Part shown: positions 1-8,093 of the stretch, one piece after another
Layout of the letters: the number at the start of each line of letters is the position of its first letter
Position numbering within the stretch: position 1 is the stretch's first letter
Assembly: GCA_016932415.1 (NCBI GenBank)
Contig: JAFGCX010000021.1
Span: 1 to 21,047, forward strand
Reading direction: 5' to 3'
DNA from: Candidatus Krumholzibacteriota bacterium
GTDB lineage: Bacteria; Krumholzibacteriota; Krumholzibacteriia; Krumholzibacteriales; Krumholzibacteriaceae
Length of the DNA: 21,047 bases
Translations under genes and position numbers: made by a program
Notes under the pieces: model-generated
Database searches by the model: none
What the model was told of the DNA's origin: nothing
The model's input: the letters and a program-made list of their open reading frames with translations, nothing else

Positions 1-87
1 ATAGCGATGGAGAAAGAGCTCAGGTTCGCGATCCGCGAGGGCGGAAGGACTGTTGGCGCCGGCGTAGTTACCGAGATCATTGAATAG
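1..87 (+). CDS. tuf: Elongation factor Tu, C-terminal end (partial)
   Basis: The window opens in frame inside a gene whose last 28 residues end [21 protein letters not shown] and then TAG. This is the signature C-terminus of bacterial EF-Tu (domain 3), the GTPase that delivers aminoacyl-tRNA to the ribosome. The 5' part lies outside the window. Only 29 bases separate its stop from rpsJ. That fits the common arrangement in which the str operon (rpsL-rpsG-fusA-tuf) runs directly into the S10 operon. The identification rests on a short but highly conserved tail. Confidence 0.95.
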   Translation: MAMEKELRFAIREGGRTVGAGVVTEIIE

Positions 88-116
88 TAGAAGCAAGGGA
101 TATTTGGAGGTTACCG

Positions 117-425
117 GTGGAAGGTCAGAATATTAGAATTAAACTGAAGGCGTATGAACACTCTATGCTGGATCGAAGTGCCGAAGTGATCGTAAAAACG
201 GCTCTTAGAACCGGTTCAGAAGTGTCCGGGCCGATACCTCTTCCGACGAAGAGGACTGTTTACACTGTTCTTCGTTCGCCTCATGTAAACAAGAAGTCCC
301 GGGAGCAGTTCGAGATAAGGGTGCACAAGCGCCTTATCTGGATTACTAATGTTACCGCAAAGGCAGTGGATGCGCTTCAGAAGCTCGATCTCCCCGCCGG
401 TGTGGATATTGAGATCAAAGTCTGA
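117..425 (+). CDS. rpsJ: 30S ribosomal protein S10
   Basis: Encodes 102 residues, the normal length for S10, a protein of the 30S head that also acts as NusE in transcription antitermination. Recognisable segments are [10 protein letters not shown] near the N-terminus, GPIPLPTKR around residues 39-47, and [15 protein letters not shown] around 54-68. The start is GTG at 117, preceded by a good GGAGG at 106-110 with six bases of spacing. The gene follows tuf after 29 bases, which leaves no room for an S10 leader of the E. coli kind. It is first of a tight run of S10-operon genes. Identification is certain. Confidence 0.97.
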   Translation: MEGQNIRIKLKAYEHSMLDRSAEVIVKTALRTGSEVSGPIPLPTKRTVYTVLRSPHVNKKSREQFEIRVHKRLIWITNVTAKAVDALQKLDLPAGVDIEIKV

Positions 426-438
426 TTCGGAGGAAGAG

Positions 439-1065
439 ATGATTGGGTTGATCGGCAGGAAAATCGGAATGAGCCAGATCTTTGACGAGGAAGGCGCAGT
501 GATTCCCGTGTCTGTCATCGAAGCGGGGCCCTGTCCCGTGGTACAGGTGAAGACCATGGAAAAAGACGGATACAACGCGGTCCAGATCGGTTTTGGACTG
601 ATGCGTCCGACTCGCGCCAACCTTCCAAAGCTTGGTCATTTTCGAAAAGCGAACCTCCCGCCCTACCGTTACCTGCAGGAATTCAGGGTTGATAACCCTG
701 AAGAATTCACCGAGGGACAGTTGATTGACGTCAGCATATTCAAGGATATCGCGACTCTCGATGTCTCCGGAAAGACCAAGGGTAAAGGGTTCCAGGGAGT
801 GATAAAAAGACACGGATTCTCGGGGGGAAGAAAGACCCATGGGTCTAATTCGCACAGAGTCCCCGGATCGATAGGTATGGCTGCGTATCCGTCAAGAGTC
901 CTGAAAGGAACGAAGTTGCCCGGGCGCACGGGTCACAGTATGAAGCATGTCAGGAACCTCAAGATCGTAGAGGTGGATACTGACAACAACCTTTTGTTGG
1001 TTAAGGGAGCAGTGCCTGGAGCGAGGAATACGGTCCTGAGGCTTACGACTCCTCACCAGAAGTAA
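439..1065 (+). CDS. rplC: 50S ribosomal protein L3
   Basis: L3 binds 23S rRNA near the peptidyl-transferase centre and is an early assembly protein. The product is 208 residues, starting MIGLIGRKIGMSQIF, the classic L3 N-terminus. The central extension has the conserved KGKGFQGVIKRHGFSGG and RKTHGSNSHRVPGSIG segments, followed by LPGRTGH. ATG at 439 was chosen because GGAGGA at 429-434 sits five bases ahead and the family begins there. The reading frame is open further upstream to 349, but that part overlaps rpsJ and has no L3 similarity. The gap to rpsJ is 13 bases. Confidence 0.97.
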   Translation: MIGLIGRKIGMSQIFDEEGAVIPVSVIEAGPCPVVQVKTMEKDGYNAVQIGFGLMRPTRANLPKLGHFRKANLPPYRYLQEFRVDNPEEFTEGQLIDVSIFKDIATLDVSGKTKGKGFQGVIKRHGFSGGRKTHGSNSHRVPGSIGMAAYPSRVLKGTKLPGRTGHSMKHVRNLKIVEVDTDNNLLLVKGAVPGARNTVLRLTTPHQK

Positions 1066-1089
1066 GGCATAGCGTAAGGAAGAGTAACA

Positions 1090-1713
1090 GTGAATGCGAA
1101 TTTATATGATTTCAGTGGTGATCTGAAAGGGAAGATCGATCTTCCGGAATCGCTTTTTGGCGGCGATGTCAACAAGTCGGTACTGTATGACGCTGTCCGC
1201 ATGTACCTTGCGAACAGGCGAAGCGGAAGCGCCAAGACCAAGGAGCGCGGGGAAGTCAGTTTCAGCAATGTCAAGCCGTATAGACAGAAGGGTACTGGAA
1301 GAGCAAGAGCCGGAAGGCGCTCTTCTCCGATCTGGAGAGGCGGCGGAACGGTATTCGGTCCCAAACCGAGAGATTACAGGTTCTCGGTTCCCAAGAAGGT
1401 CAAAAGGCTTGCTTTGAAATCGGCACTCGCTGACAAGGGTAAGGAAGAAAAAGTGGCGGTTGTCGAGGGTGTCTCGGTGGAAGCTCCAAAGACGAAAAGG
1501 TTCGCGGAGTTTTTGAAGTCATCCGGGCTGGCTGGAAAGAAGATACTTTTCGTCACCGAATCGTTCGACGACAACACCTACAGGTCGATGCGAAACATCG
1601 CGGGATTCGAGTTTATCGTCAGTAAAAACATCAACGCCTACGAGATATTGAAGGCCGATACGCTTCTGATTACGAAGGAAGCCCTTTCGAAGCTCGAGGA
1701 GGTGTTCGTCTAA
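1090..1713 (+). CDS. rplD: 50S ribosomal protein L4
   Basis: The 207-residue product has the L4 layout. A globular domain is interrupted by the basic extended loop that lines the exit tunnel (residues about 56-95, including VKPYRQKGTGRARAGRRSSP and WRGGGTVFGPKPRDY). It ends in an alpha/beta part that closes with ADTLLITKEALSKLEEVFV. The start is GTG at 1090 with AAGGA at 1076-1080 upstream. In enterobacteria L4 also represses its own operon through the S10 leader, but no such leader is visible here. The stop codon shares a base with the rplW start (TAATG), suggesting translational coupling. Confidence 0.96.
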   Translation: MNANLYDFSGDLKGKIDLPESLFGGDVNKSVLYDAVRMYLANRRSGSAKTKERGEVSFSNVKPYRQKGTGRARAGRRSSPIWRGGGTVFGPKPRDYRFSVPKKVKRLALKSALADKGKEEKVAVVEGVSVEAPKTKRFAEFLKSSGLAGKKILFVTESFDDNTYRSMRNIAGFEFIVSKNINAYEILKADTLLITKEALSKLEEVFV

Positions 1714-2015
1714 TGGCAGACATCAGGAAGATAATATTTAAACCCGTGATCACTGAGCGCAGCACGGTCCTTAAGGAAGCAGACAACAAATTCGTCTTTG
1801 AGGTCGATCCGAGAGCCAACAAGCGGGAGATCAAGACGGCGATAGAAAAACTTTTCAAAGTCTCGGTCAAGGAAGTAAGGACAAGCATCGTGCGCGGGAA
1901 AGTCAAGACGACTTTCATGAAATCGGGAAGATTCACTGGTAAACGTCCCGACAGGAAGAAGGCTTTTGTTACTTTAGCAAAGGGTGAGAGTATAGATATC
2001 TTTGACCAGGTATAA
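1713..2015 (+). CDS. rplW: 50S ribosomal protein L23
   Basis: Encodes 100 residues typical of L23, which sits at the exit of the peptide tunnel and docks trigger factor and SRP. Visible features are KPVITERSTVLKEADNKFVF at the N-terminus, ANKREIKTAIEKLFKVSV in the middle, and a basic loop (RGKVKTTFMKSGRFTGKRPD). ATG at 1713 overlaps the rplD stop by one base. A strong GAGGAGGT at 1696-1703 lies inside the end of rplD. The gene is followed by a 93-base gap with a hairpin before rplB. Confidence 0.96.
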   Translation: MADIRKIIFKPVITERSTVLKEADNKFVFEVDPRANKREIKTAIEKLFKVSVKEVRTSIVRGKVKTTFMKSGRFTGKRPDRKKAFVTLAKGESIDIFDQV

Positions 2016-2032
2016 TCTTTCCCTCGTTGTAT

Positions 2033-2050
2033 AGCCTCCCCAAAGAGGCT
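2033..2050 (+). other. Stem-loop in the rplW-rplB gap
   Basis: AGCCTC (2033-2038) and GAGGCT (2045-2050) form a perfect six-base stem with a six-base loop. The 93-base gap holds no convincing gene and the stem is not followed by a T-run, so it is not a standard terminator. It may stabilise or punctuate the polycistronic mRNA. The pairing is visible directly; its role is inference. Confidence 0.5.
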
Positions 2051-2108
2051 GCTAAGAGAGTGTAAAATGTCTGCCAAGCAGGCGCAAACAGAAACAAGGA
2101 ACTGATCG

Positions 2109-2939
2109 ATGGCACTAAAGAAGTTTAAACCGACGACTCCGACTCTTCGGTTCAAGACAGTAACGGATTATTCTGTCCTTACGAAAAAGGAGCCGGAAAA
2201 GTCCCTCCTTGAGCCGATGAAGAGCAGTGGAGGCCGTAACAACAGCGGCCACATTACGATGCGACGCATGGGCGGAGGGCACAAAAGGAGATTCCGCAGG
2301 ATCGATTTCAAAAGGGAGAAACACGGCATCCCGGCAAGAGTCGTTTCCCTCGAATATGATCCGAACCGCTCGGCCTTTATATCTCTTTTGAGTTATGTCG
2401 ATGGCGAGAAGCGCTACATCGTCGCGCCTCACGGGATAAAAGAAGGAGACGTGCTGGTCTCCGGGCCGGAATCGGATATTCATCCGGGCAATGCTCTTCC
2501 GCTTGAGAAGATCCCGACAGGTCTCTACGTCCATAATATAGAGATGGTCGCGGGCAAGGGCGCCCAGATGGTCAGAAGCGCGGGATCGTACGCGCAGTTG
2601 ATGGCGAAGGAAGGAAATTACGTTCAGCTTAGGCTTCCTTCGGGCGAGATCAGGATGGTTCGCAAGGAATGCTACGCTACGATCGGCCAGGTAAGCAATA
2701 TAGATCATGAGAACGTAAGTATCGGTAAAGCTGGAAGAGCGAGATGGATGGGAAACAGGCCCAAGGTCAGGGGCGTAGCGATGAACCCCGTCGATCACCC
2801 ACTCGGAGGCGGAGAAGGACGCACAAGCGGAGGCCGCCATCCCGTAACGCCGTGGGGTAAACCGACCAAAGGGTACAAGACGAGGAAGAAAAACAAGGCT
2901 TCGAACAAATTCATCGTTCACAAGAGGAAGAAGAAGTAG
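2109..2939 (+). CDS. rplB: 50S ribosomal protein L2
   Basis: L2 is a primary 23S rRNA binder needed for subunit joining and peptidyl-transferase assembly. The 276-residue product is the usual length. It shows [20 protein letters not shown] (residues about 41-60), the [20 protein letters not shown] segment, and the C-terminal catalytic-region motif [16 protein letters not shown], which keeps the conserved His of VDH. A basic tail ends KRKKK. AAGGA at 2096-2100 stands eight bases before ATG 2109. The stop is TAG at 2937-2939. Confidence 0.97.
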   Translation: MALKKFKPTTPTLRFKTVTDYSVLTKKEPEKSLLEPMKSSGGRNNSGHITMRRMGGGHKRRFRRIDFKREKHGIPARVVSLEYDPNRSAFISLLSYVDGEKRYIVAPHGIKEGDVLVSGPESDIHPGNALPLEKIPTGLYVHNIEMVAGKGAQMVRSAGSYAQLMAKEGNYVQLRLPSGEIRMVRKECYATIGQVSNIDHENVSIGKAGRARWMGNRPKVRGVAMNPVDHPLGGGEGRTSGGRHPVTPWGKPTKGYKTRKKNKASNKFIVHKRKKK

Positions 2940-2951
2940 TTTTAATCATGG

Positions 2952-2997
2952 ATCCCGCCTGAAGCGGGATGCCGGTGCCGGCAGCGGATTCAGCCGG
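2952..2997 (+). other. Two stem-loops in the rplB-rpsS gap
   Basis: The 83-base gap contains a perfect seven-base stem, ATCCCGC (2952-2958) with GCGGGAT (2964-2970), around a five-base loop. A second, shorter stem follows, CCGGC (2978-2982) with GCCGG (2993-2997). Neither is followed by a T-run. No small gene was seen in the gap. The structures are clear, but the function (processing site, mRNA stabiliser or protein-binding site) is unknown. Confidence 0.55.
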
Positions 2998-3022
2998 TAT
3001 GGAAATCGGTTCTGGAGGATAG

Positions 3023-3286
3023 ATGACCAGATCAATAAAAAAAGGTCCCTATATCAGTGAAAAGCTTTTCGCGAAGATCGAGAAGATGAATGATATGGGG
3101 GATAAGAAAGTGATCAAGACCTGGGCGAGAAGATCGACGATCTCCCCCGAGTTCGTCGGGCATACGCTTGCGATCCATAACGGCAAGAAATTCGTGCCGG
3201 TCTTCATTACCGAGAATATGGTTGGTCACAAGGTCGGAGAGTTTGTTCCGACGAGGACCTACAGAGGACACAGGAACAAGAAGTAA
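3023..3286 (+). CDS. rpsS: 30S ribosomal protein S19
   Basis: The 87-residue product is S19, a 30S head protein next to S13 that contacts the intersubunit bridges. It starts [15 protein letters not shown] and contains [39 protein letters not shown], and [16 protein letters not shown] at the end, all family hallmarks. GGAGGA at 3014-3019 lies three bases before the ATG. It follows rplB as in nearly all bacteria. Confidence 0.97.
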   Translation: MTRSIKKGPYISEKLFAKIEKMNDMGDKKVIKTWARRSTISPEFVGHTLAIHNGKKFVPVFITENMVGHKVGEFVPTRTYRGHRNKK

Positions 3287-3316
3287 TAGTAATCTGTCAG
3301 ACGGAGGTAGACGGAA

Positions 3317-3673
3317 ATGGAAGCACGCGCTATAGCGCGGCAGATCAGGGTGTCGCCGAGGAAAGCAAGGATCGTTATCGACCTTGTCCGGGGGCAGTCG
3401 GTTGATAAGGCCCTGGAGATACTCAGGTTCTCCAATAAAGCGGTCGCGCGCCGGGTTGAGAAGACAGTCGCATCGGCTATGCATAATCTGGCAGGGAAAT
3501 TCGAGCATCCTGTCGAGCCGTCCGAAATGAACGTAAAAGAGATTTTTGTCGATGAAGGCAGGACGATGTACCGTATCAGGCCGCGAGCCCAGGGCCGCGC
3601 CTTCAGGATCCGTAAACGAAGCAGCAATATTACGGTTATCGTAGATTACAAGGGCGAACTGGATAATCAGTAA
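3317..3673 (+). CDS. rplV: 50S ribosomal protein L22
   Basis: The product is 118 residues. L22 has a globular domain (RQIRVSPRKARIVIDLVRG, residues about 9-26) and a long beta-hairpin that reaches into the exit tunnel. Here the hairpin spans about residues 79-110 (DEGRTMYRIRPRAQGRAF, then RIRKRSSNITVIV). Changes in this loop are known to cause macrolide resistance, but no unusual insertion is seen here. GGAGG at 3303-3307 stands nine bases before ATG 3317. The gene is 30 bases after rpsS. Confidence 0.96.
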   Translation: MEARAIARQIRVSPRKARIVIDLVRGQSVDKALEILRFSNKAVARRVEKTVASAMHNLAGKFEHPVEPSEMNVKEIFVDEGRTMYRIRPRAQGRAFRIRKRSSNITVIVDYKGELDNQ

Positions 3674-3688
3674 GACGAGGAGGATATT

Positions 3689-4375
3689 TTGGGTCAGAAG
3701 ACAAATCCCATAGGATTGAGACTGGGGATCAATCGTACCTGGGATTCGAAATGGTTCACTACCAAGAATTCCGCGGACTTTCTTGAAGAAGATATCAAAC
3801 TGCGCCGTTACGTCAAAAAACGTCTGGCGAGAGCCGGCGTCTCGAGGGTCGAAGTCGAGAGACGGGGTGACAAGGTGAAAGTCCATATCTTTACGGCGAG
3901 GCCGGGGATGGTAATCGGCAGAAAAGGCGCGGAGGTGGATTTTCTGAGTGAAGAGCTGACCCATTTGACCAGCAGGAAGGTCGAAATAGATATAAAGGAA
4001 GTAAAAAAGCCCGAACTGAACGCGCAGCTCGTCGCCGAACATATCGCCGGACAGCTCGTTCAGAGGGTCTCATTCAGAAGGGCGATGAAAAAAGCCATCG
4101 GTTCAGCGATGAGAATGGGAGCTGAAGGGATAAAAGTAAAGACTTCCGGAAGGCTTGGCGGAGCGGAGATGTCGAGGACGGAAGGTTATATGGAAGGCAG
4201 AGTGCCCCTGCACACGCTGAGGGCCGATATTGATTACGCAAGGGCTACGGCCTTTACAACATATGGAGCAGTAGGAGTCAAGGTCTGGATCTATCGCGGA
4301 GAGATCTTTCCGAAAGATTTCAAACGTACGATGGGCGATTCTGTTGCAGATGAGACCGGACGGAGCGGGCGTTAA
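3689..4375 (+). CDS. rpsC: 30S ribosomal protein S3
   Basis: The 228-residue product begins [14 protein letters not shown], the universal S3 N-terminus. It has a type II KH domain with the GxxG loop in GMVIGRKG (residues 73-80) and a C-terminal domain with [14 protein letters not shown] and [14 protein letters not shown]3 lies at the mRNA entry channel of the 30S subunit and has helicase activity there. The start is TTG at 3689, supported by a strong GAGGAGGA at 3677-3684 and by the fact that translation from this codon gives exactly the family start. Confidence 0.97.
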   Translation: MGQKTNPIGLRLGINRTWDSKWFTTKNSADFLEEDIKLRRYVKKRLARAGVSRVEVERRGDKVKVHIFTARPGMVIGRKGAEVDFLSEELTHLTSRKVEIDIKEVKKPELNAQLVAEHIAGQLVQRVSFRRAMKKAIGSAMRMGAEGIKVKTSGRLGGAEMSRTEGYMEGRVPLHTLRADIDYARATAFTTYGAVGVKVWIYRGEIFPKDFKRTMGDSVADETGRSGR

Positions 4376-4403
4376 GCCTGATTTCAGGAGAGGTTGACCA
4401 GCG

Positions 4404-4832
4404 ATGTTAATGCCGAAACGGACAAAGTACCGTAAAATGCAGAGAGGTCGAAGGACCGGTAACGCACAACGTGGTTCAAGTATAAGTTTTGGGGAATACG
4501 GCCTGCAGGCCGAAGCCGCCGCCTGGATCACGAACAGACAGATCGAAGCTGCCCGTGTCGCTATAATGCGTCATGTCAAGAGGCAGGGAAAACTTTGGAT
4601 AAGGATCTTTCCCGACAAGCCAGTTACCGTGAAGCCGGCGGAAACGAGGATGGGAAAGGGAAAAGGCGCGCCTGAATACTGGGTGGCGGTAGTCAAGCCC
4701 GGACGGATGATGTTCGAGCTCGAGGGTGTCACGCACGAGGAAGCCAAGAGGGCGATGCAGCTTGCCGCCGCAAAGCTTCCCATCAAGACGAAGTTCGTTC
4801 GCCGCGTGGCGACAGGAAAGGTTACCGGATAG
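4404..4832 (+). CDS. rplP: 50S ribosomal protein L16
   Basis: L16 helps position tRNA in the A and P sites. The 142-residue product has [19 protein letters not shown] at the start, [20 protein letters not shown] (residues about 31-50), and the [20 protein letters not shown] segment, whose Arg is the residue hydroxylated in E. coli L16. AGGAGAGG around 4386-4393 precedes ATG 4404 by about ten bases. A second ATG two codons later could serve instead. The N-terminus is the usual one for many bacteria. Confidence 0.96.
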   Translation: MLMPKRTKYRKMQRGRRTGNAQRGSSISFGEYGLQAEAAAWITNRQIEAARVAIMRHVKRQGKLWIRIFPDKPVTVKPAETRMGKGKGAPEYWVAVVKPGRMMFELEGVTHEEAKRAMQLAAAKLPIKTKFVRRVATGKVTG

Positions 4833-4881
4833 GACGTTTTCCGGAAGAATCGATGTATTTCAGATATCTGGACGGTTAAAA

Positions 4882-5094
4882 ATGAAGGTAGTTGAATTAA
4901 GAGAATTGACGTTGAACGAGCTGAAGCTCCGTGAAGAGGACCTCGTCGAGGAACTCACGAGAAGCAGGATACAGCTTGGTATCAAGCGTCTTGACAATCC
5001 CCTCCAGGTCCGCGTCATAAGGCGTGACCTCGCCAGGGTCAAGACGATCATCAATGAGAAGCTCGCTTCAGCGGAGAGCGAACAGCAGGAGTAG
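4882..5094 (+). CDS. rpmC: 50S ribosomal protein L29
   Basis: A small all-helical protein of 70 residues ([20 protein letters not shown], then [20 protein letters not shown]). It matches L29, which sits beside L23 at the exit tunnel. The reading frame is open upstream to 4726, but that stretch overlaps rplP and is not L29-like, so ATG 4882 is taken as the start. The Shine-Dalgarno sequence is poor (GGACGG around 4870-4875), which is unusual in this cluster. Its position between rplP and rpsQ is canonical. Confidence 0.94.
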   Translation: MKVVELRELTLNELKLREEDLVEELTRSRIQLGIKRLDNPLQVRVIRRDLARVKTIINEKLASAESEQQE

Positions 5095-5157
5095 TATCGA
5101 ACTATGCCGGAAAGTTCGGCTGGGCCAATGACTTCGGTTAAATGGCAAGGAGAGATG

Positions 5158-5415
5158 ATGGAAGGTAGAAAACCACGAAAGACGATGACCGGTCTGGTTG
5201 TGAGCGATAAGATGGACAAGACGGTCACAATCGCTATCAAGCGGACGTTCCAGCATCCGCGCTATAAAAAGATAGTAAAAAAGACGTCCAAGATCTGGGC
5301 TCATGACGCGGAGAACGTCTGTCATGTCGGCGACAAGGTTAAAGTCATGTCAACGAGGCCCCTCAGCAAATTCAAGCGCTGGCGTGTCGTTGAAGTCATT
5401 GAAAGAGCACAGTAG
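5158..5415 (+). CDS. rpsQ: 30S ribosomal protein S17
   Basis: S17 is a primary 16S rRNA-binding OB-fold protein. From ATG 5158 the product is 85 residues (E. coli 84), with [36 protein letters not shown] and the [19 protein letters not shown] region. In-frame ATGs exist at 5104 and 5155. The one at 5158 is preferred because AAGGAG (5147-5152) is spaced five bases ahead and the preceding 18 codons show no family similarity. A longer form from 5104 cannot be excluded. Confidence 0.94.
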   Translation: MEGRKPRKTMTGLVVSDKMDKTVTIAIKRTFQHPRYKKIVKKTSKIWAHDAENVCHVGDKVKVMSTRPLSKFKRWRVVEVIERAQ

Positions 5416-5426
5416 GAGAAACTGTA

Positions 5427-5795
5427 ATGATTCAGATGCAGACAAAATTGACGGTGGCTGACAATTCCGGAGCCAAGAGCATAATGTGTATCAAGGTGCT
5501 CGGCGGTTCGAGAAGACGTTACGCTTCTGTTGGCGATATCATCAGCGCTTCGGTCAAGGTGGCAGTGCCAGGAGGCGGAGTCAAAAAGGGGCAGGTCGTT
5601 AAATGCGTAGTGGTGCGTACAGCGAAAGAAGTACGCCGCAGGGATGGCAGCTATATTCGATTCGATCAGAATGCTGCCGTAGTAATAAATGAACAGCGGG
5701 AACCGGTTGGAACCAGGATATTCGGTCCCGTCGCGAGAGAGCTCAGGGAAAAACAGTTTATGAAGATTATCTCCCTGGCGCCGGAAGTCATCTAG
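5427..5795 (+). CDS. rplN: 50S ribosomal protein L14
   Basis: The 122-residue product is the standard L14, a protein at the subunit interface that contacts L19 and 16S rRNA. Hallmarks are [36 protein letters not shown] and the C-terminal [27 protein letters not shown] at 5414-5418 overlaps the rpsQ stop and lies eight bases before ATG 5427. This is the first gene of the spc-type block, and no separate promoter is evident in the 11-base gap. Confidence 0.97.
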   Translation: MIQMQTKLTVADNSGAKSIMCIKVLGGSRRRYASVGDIISASVKVAVPGGGVKKGQVVKCVVVRTAKEVRRRDGSYIRFDQNAAVVINEQREPVGTRIFGPVARELREKQFMKIISLAPEVI

Positions 5796-5814
5796 ATATC
5801 GAACGGAAGTCGAG

Positions 5815-6135
5815 ATGAGAATCAAGAAAAACGATACAGTAAGAGTCATCGCGGGGAACTCGAAAGGGATGGAAGGAAAGGTCCTTAAGGTCTATCCGGA
5901 GAATAACCGCGTGATAGTGGAGAAAGTAAAGCTTATCAAAAGGCACACGAGGCAGACAAGCCAGGATAATACCGGCGGGATAGTCGAAAAGGAAGCGCCG
6001 ATCAATGTGTCGAACGTTATTCTGGTATGCCCGAAATGCAGCAAACCGGCAAAGACAGAGATCGCTTCTCTCGCCGATGGCCGGAAGATCCGCAAGTGCA
6101 AGAGGTGTAATGAGACACTCGGAGATGACGATTAG
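5815..6135 (+). CDS. rplX: 50S ribosomal protein L24 (zinc-ribbon form)
   Basis: L24 is an assembly-initiator protein near the exit tunnel. The 106-residue product has the N-terminal KOW motif (DTVRVIAGNSKGMEGKVLKV, residues 7-26) and TGGIVEKEAPINVSNV. It then continues into a C-terminal extension with Cys72, Cys75, Cys95 and Cys98 (CPKC...CKRC), a plausible zinc ribbon. Such a tail occurs in many bacteria but is absent from E. coli-type short forms. ATG 5815 is preceded by a weak GGAAG at 5805-5809. Confidence 0.96.
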   Translation: MRIKKNDTVRVIAGNSKGMEGKVLKVYPENNRVIVEKVKLIKRHTRQTSQDNTGGIVEKEAPINVSNVILVCPKCSKPAKTEIASLADGRKIRKCKRCNETLGDDD

Positions 6136-6184
6136 GCCGTTTGTCTGGTGATTAACGGGGCCTGGGTTCAGGTCCAGAGCTGAA

Positions 6185-6757
6185 ATGGTGAGGAAAATGT
6201 CGGAAAAGAAGAAATTGCCGAATGTGAGACGTCTTTACGAGGAGAGCGTCATACCTGCTATGAAAGAGAAATTCGGTTACAAAAATGTGATGGAGATCCC
6301 CCGTCTGACGAAGATCGTCGTCAATATGGGCGTGGGAGAAGGAATCTCCGACGCGAAGGTGATCGAAGCGGCGGCAAAGGACCTTGCCACGATTACGGGA
6401 CAGCTGCCGGTTGTAAATCGCGCGAGAAAATCGATAGCGGGATTTAAACTGCGCGAGGGAATGCCGGTCGGGTGTTCGGTGACCCTTCGCGGTGTGAAGA
6501 TGTACGAATTCTTTGACCGCCTCGTGAACGTAACGATCCCGAGGATCAGGGATTTTCGCGGACTCAACCCGAAATCATTCGACGGGCGGGGCAACTACAC
6601 TTTCGGAGTGAAGGAGCAGATCATATTTCCGGAGATCGATTACGATAAGATACTGAAGATAATGGGTATGGATATTACCGTGGTAACGACGGCAAAGACA
6701 GACGAGGAAGCAAGAGAGCTGATAATGCTGCTTGGCATGCCTCTCAGGAAAAACTAA
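6185..6757 (+). CDS. rplE: 50S ribosomal protein L5
   Basis: L5 binds 5S rRNA and contacts P-site tRNA and S13. The product of up to 190 residues has [16 protein letters not shown], the [19 protein letters not shown] segment, and [20 protein letters not shown] followed by [13 protein letters not shown], all typical. The start is uncertain. ATG 6185 gives [10 protein letters not shown], whereas ATG 6197 has GAGG at 6190-6193 only three bases away and gives a start closer to the usual family length (186 residues). The rest of the gene is unaffected. Confidence 0.95.
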   Translation: MVRKMSEKKKLPNVRRLYEESVIPAMKEKFGYKNVMEIPRLTKIVVNMGVGEGISDAKVIEAAAKDLATITGQLPVVNRARKSIAGFKLREGMPVGCSVTLRGVKMYEFFDRLVNVTIPRIRDFRGLNPKSFDGRGNYTFGVKEQIIFPEIDYDKILKIMGMDITVVTTAKTDEEARELIMLLGMPLRKN

Positions 6758-6780
6758 CCGGATCACGTGGAGGAGTCTCT

Positions 6781-6966
6781 GTGGCGAAGAAGAGTTTGAT
6801 AGCCAAATCGAAAAGGGCGCCCAAGTTCAAGGTCAGGGCCTATTCAAGGTGCAGGCTTTGTGGCAGGCCGAGGGCGTACATCAGACAGTTTGGTATCTGC
6901 CGTATTTGTTTCCGTGAACTTGCCCTCGATGGCAAGATCCCCGGAGTCGTAAAGTCAAGCTGGTAG
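6781..6966 (+). CDS. rpsN: 30S ribosomal protein S14 type Z (zinc form)
   Basis: This is the short, zinc-binding S14 (61 residues) of the kind found in Gram-positives and many other phyla, not the 101-residue E. coli form. Cys24, Cys27, Cys40 and Cys43 (CRLC and CRIC) form the zinc site. The end [11 protein letters not shown] is the family C-terminus. The start is GTG at 6781 with a strong GGAGGAG at 6769-6775. Its place between rplE and rpsH is canonical. Confidence 0.97.
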   Translation: MAKKSLIAKSKRAPKFKVRAYSRCRLCGRPRAYIRQFGICRICFRELALDGKIPGVVKSSW

Positions 6967-7003
6967 AACAGGCTGGAAGTTAAACAGGCGAGGTGAATTG
7001 AAA

Positions 7004-7399
7004 ATGATGACAGACCCTATAGCTGATATGTTGACACGCGTTCGAAACGCCTACAGATCGAACAAGATGCATGTCGATATCCCCGCGTCGAAGATAAAGG
7101 CGCAGATCGCCAGGATCATGCTTGAGCGTGGTTTCGCGAGTGACGTTCGATATATCGATGATGGAGTGCAGGGCAAGATAAGAGTTTATATCAAATACGA
7201 TTCCAACAATAAAAGTGTTATCGAGGGAATCAGGCGTATCAGCATGCCAAGCAGAAGGGTCTACGTGGAAAAAACCGAGATCCCGCGCGTTATGGGAGGT
7301 TTTGGTACGGCAATTATATCCACGTCGAAAGGTGTTCTGACCGACAAAGAGTGTCGTTCGCTTGGCGTCGGCGGAGAAGTTCTCTGTCATATATGGTAG
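7004..7399 (+). CDS. rpsH: 30S ribosomal protein S8
   Basis: S8 binds the central domain of 16S rRNA; in E. coli it also represses the spc operon through its mRNA. The 131-residue product begins MMTDPIADMLTRVRNAY and ends GGEVLCHIW, both diagnostic. It has ISTSKGVLTDKE (residues about 105-116) for rRNA contact. ATG 7004 is preferred, with AGGTGA (6991-6996) seven bases before it. An in-frame TTG at 6998 overlaps the Shine-Dalgarno spacing and is less likely. Confidence 0.96.
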   Translation: MMTDPIADMLTRVRNAYRSNKMHVDIPASKIKAQIARIMLERGFASDVRYIDDGVQGKIRVYIKYDSNNKSVIEGIRRISMPSRRVYVEKTEIPRVMGGFGTAIISTSKGVLTDKECRSLGVGGEVLCHIW

Positions 7400-7463
7400 C
7401 CGTTACGGCAGCCGGAGTATCCTGTGCGGGTGTGCCGGTGATTTACGGAGGTTAAACAGAGCT

Positions 7464-8012
7464 ATGTCACGAGTTGGTAAAAATCCGATACCGGTTCCGT
7501 CAGGTGTGACGATCGATCTTAAGGGAAACCATATCGAGGTCAAGGGACCGAAGGGAAAACTTGACAGGGAACTGCATCCCGAGATGATCATCGAAATCGA
7601 AGGAGCCGAGATCCTGGTCAAGAGGCCATCCGAATCAAAGCAGCATAAATCGTTGCACGGCCTGACGAGGACACTTATCAGCAATATGGTTGATGGCGTC
7701 TCGAAAGGGTTCCAGAAGACTCTCGAGATCGAGGGAGTAGAGTACAGGGCTGAGATGAAGGGTAAGACCCTCGTGATGAGTCTTGGGTTCTCGCACCCGG
7801 TGAACTACACGCCGAGAGGCGGAGTCGAGATAGAAGTTCCCGATCCCAAGAAGATAGTCGTCGGCGGAATAGACAAGCAGATGGTGGGACAGATCTCGGC
7901 GGAGATAAGAGCATTCAGACCGCCGGAGCCATATAAAGGCAAGGGAGTGCGTTACCAGGGCGAGCAGGTAAGGCGCAAATCAGGCAAGGCCGCGGTTGGT
8001 ACTGGATTCTAG
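7464..8012 (+). CDS. rplF: 50S ribosomal protein L6
   Basis: L6 lies near the sarcin-ricin loop and the GTPase-associated region. The 182-residue product starts MSRVGKNPIPVPSGV and has two repeated domains. The second contains GFSHPVNYTPRGGVEIEVP, GIDKQMVGQISAEIRAFRPP and EPYKGKGVRYQGEQVRRKSG. The frame is open upstream to 7362, but that part overlaps rpsH and does not match L6. ATG 7464 follows GGAGG at 7447-7451 with a rather long 12-base spacing. Confidence 0.96.
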   Translation: MSRVGKNPIPVPSGVTIDLKGNHIEVKGPKGKLDRELHPEMIIEIEGAEILVKRPSESKQHKSLHGLTRTLISNMVDGVSKGFQKTLEIEGVEYRAEMKGKTLVMSLGFSHPVNYTPRGGVEIEVPDPKKIVVGGIDKQMVGQISAEIRAFRPPEPYKGKGVRYQGEQVRRKSGKAAVGTGF

Positions 8013-8093
8013 CAGATGAGAGTGTAACCTGAGATGTCTGTCGCGAAATCGTAAGGACAGGCGGCGGATGTTAAGAAACGGGAGTTGAAAAAG

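Noticed and set aside
2115-2921. Long open frame on the - strand (268 codons) opposite rplB
   Set aside because: Fully antisense to rplB, with no recognisable domain and no ribosome binding site context.
2952-2970. Stem-loop after rplB as an intrinsic terminator
   Set aside because: The stem is strong but is followed by GCCGG, not by T's, and the downstream genes belong to the same operon.
3032-4042. Long open frame on the - strand (336 codons) across rpsS, rplV and rpsC
   Set aside because: It is antisense to three unmistakable ribosomal genes, its product matches nothing I know, and long antisense frames are expected from the codon bias here.
4861-4870. Perfect ten-base palindrome CAGATATCTG before rpmC
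   Set aside because: Too short and without a loop for a hairpin, and a single copy; it may be chance.
5104-5157. N-terminal extension of S17 from ATG 5104
   Set aside because: No family similarity in these 18 residues and the good Shine-Dalgarno lies just before ATG 5158.
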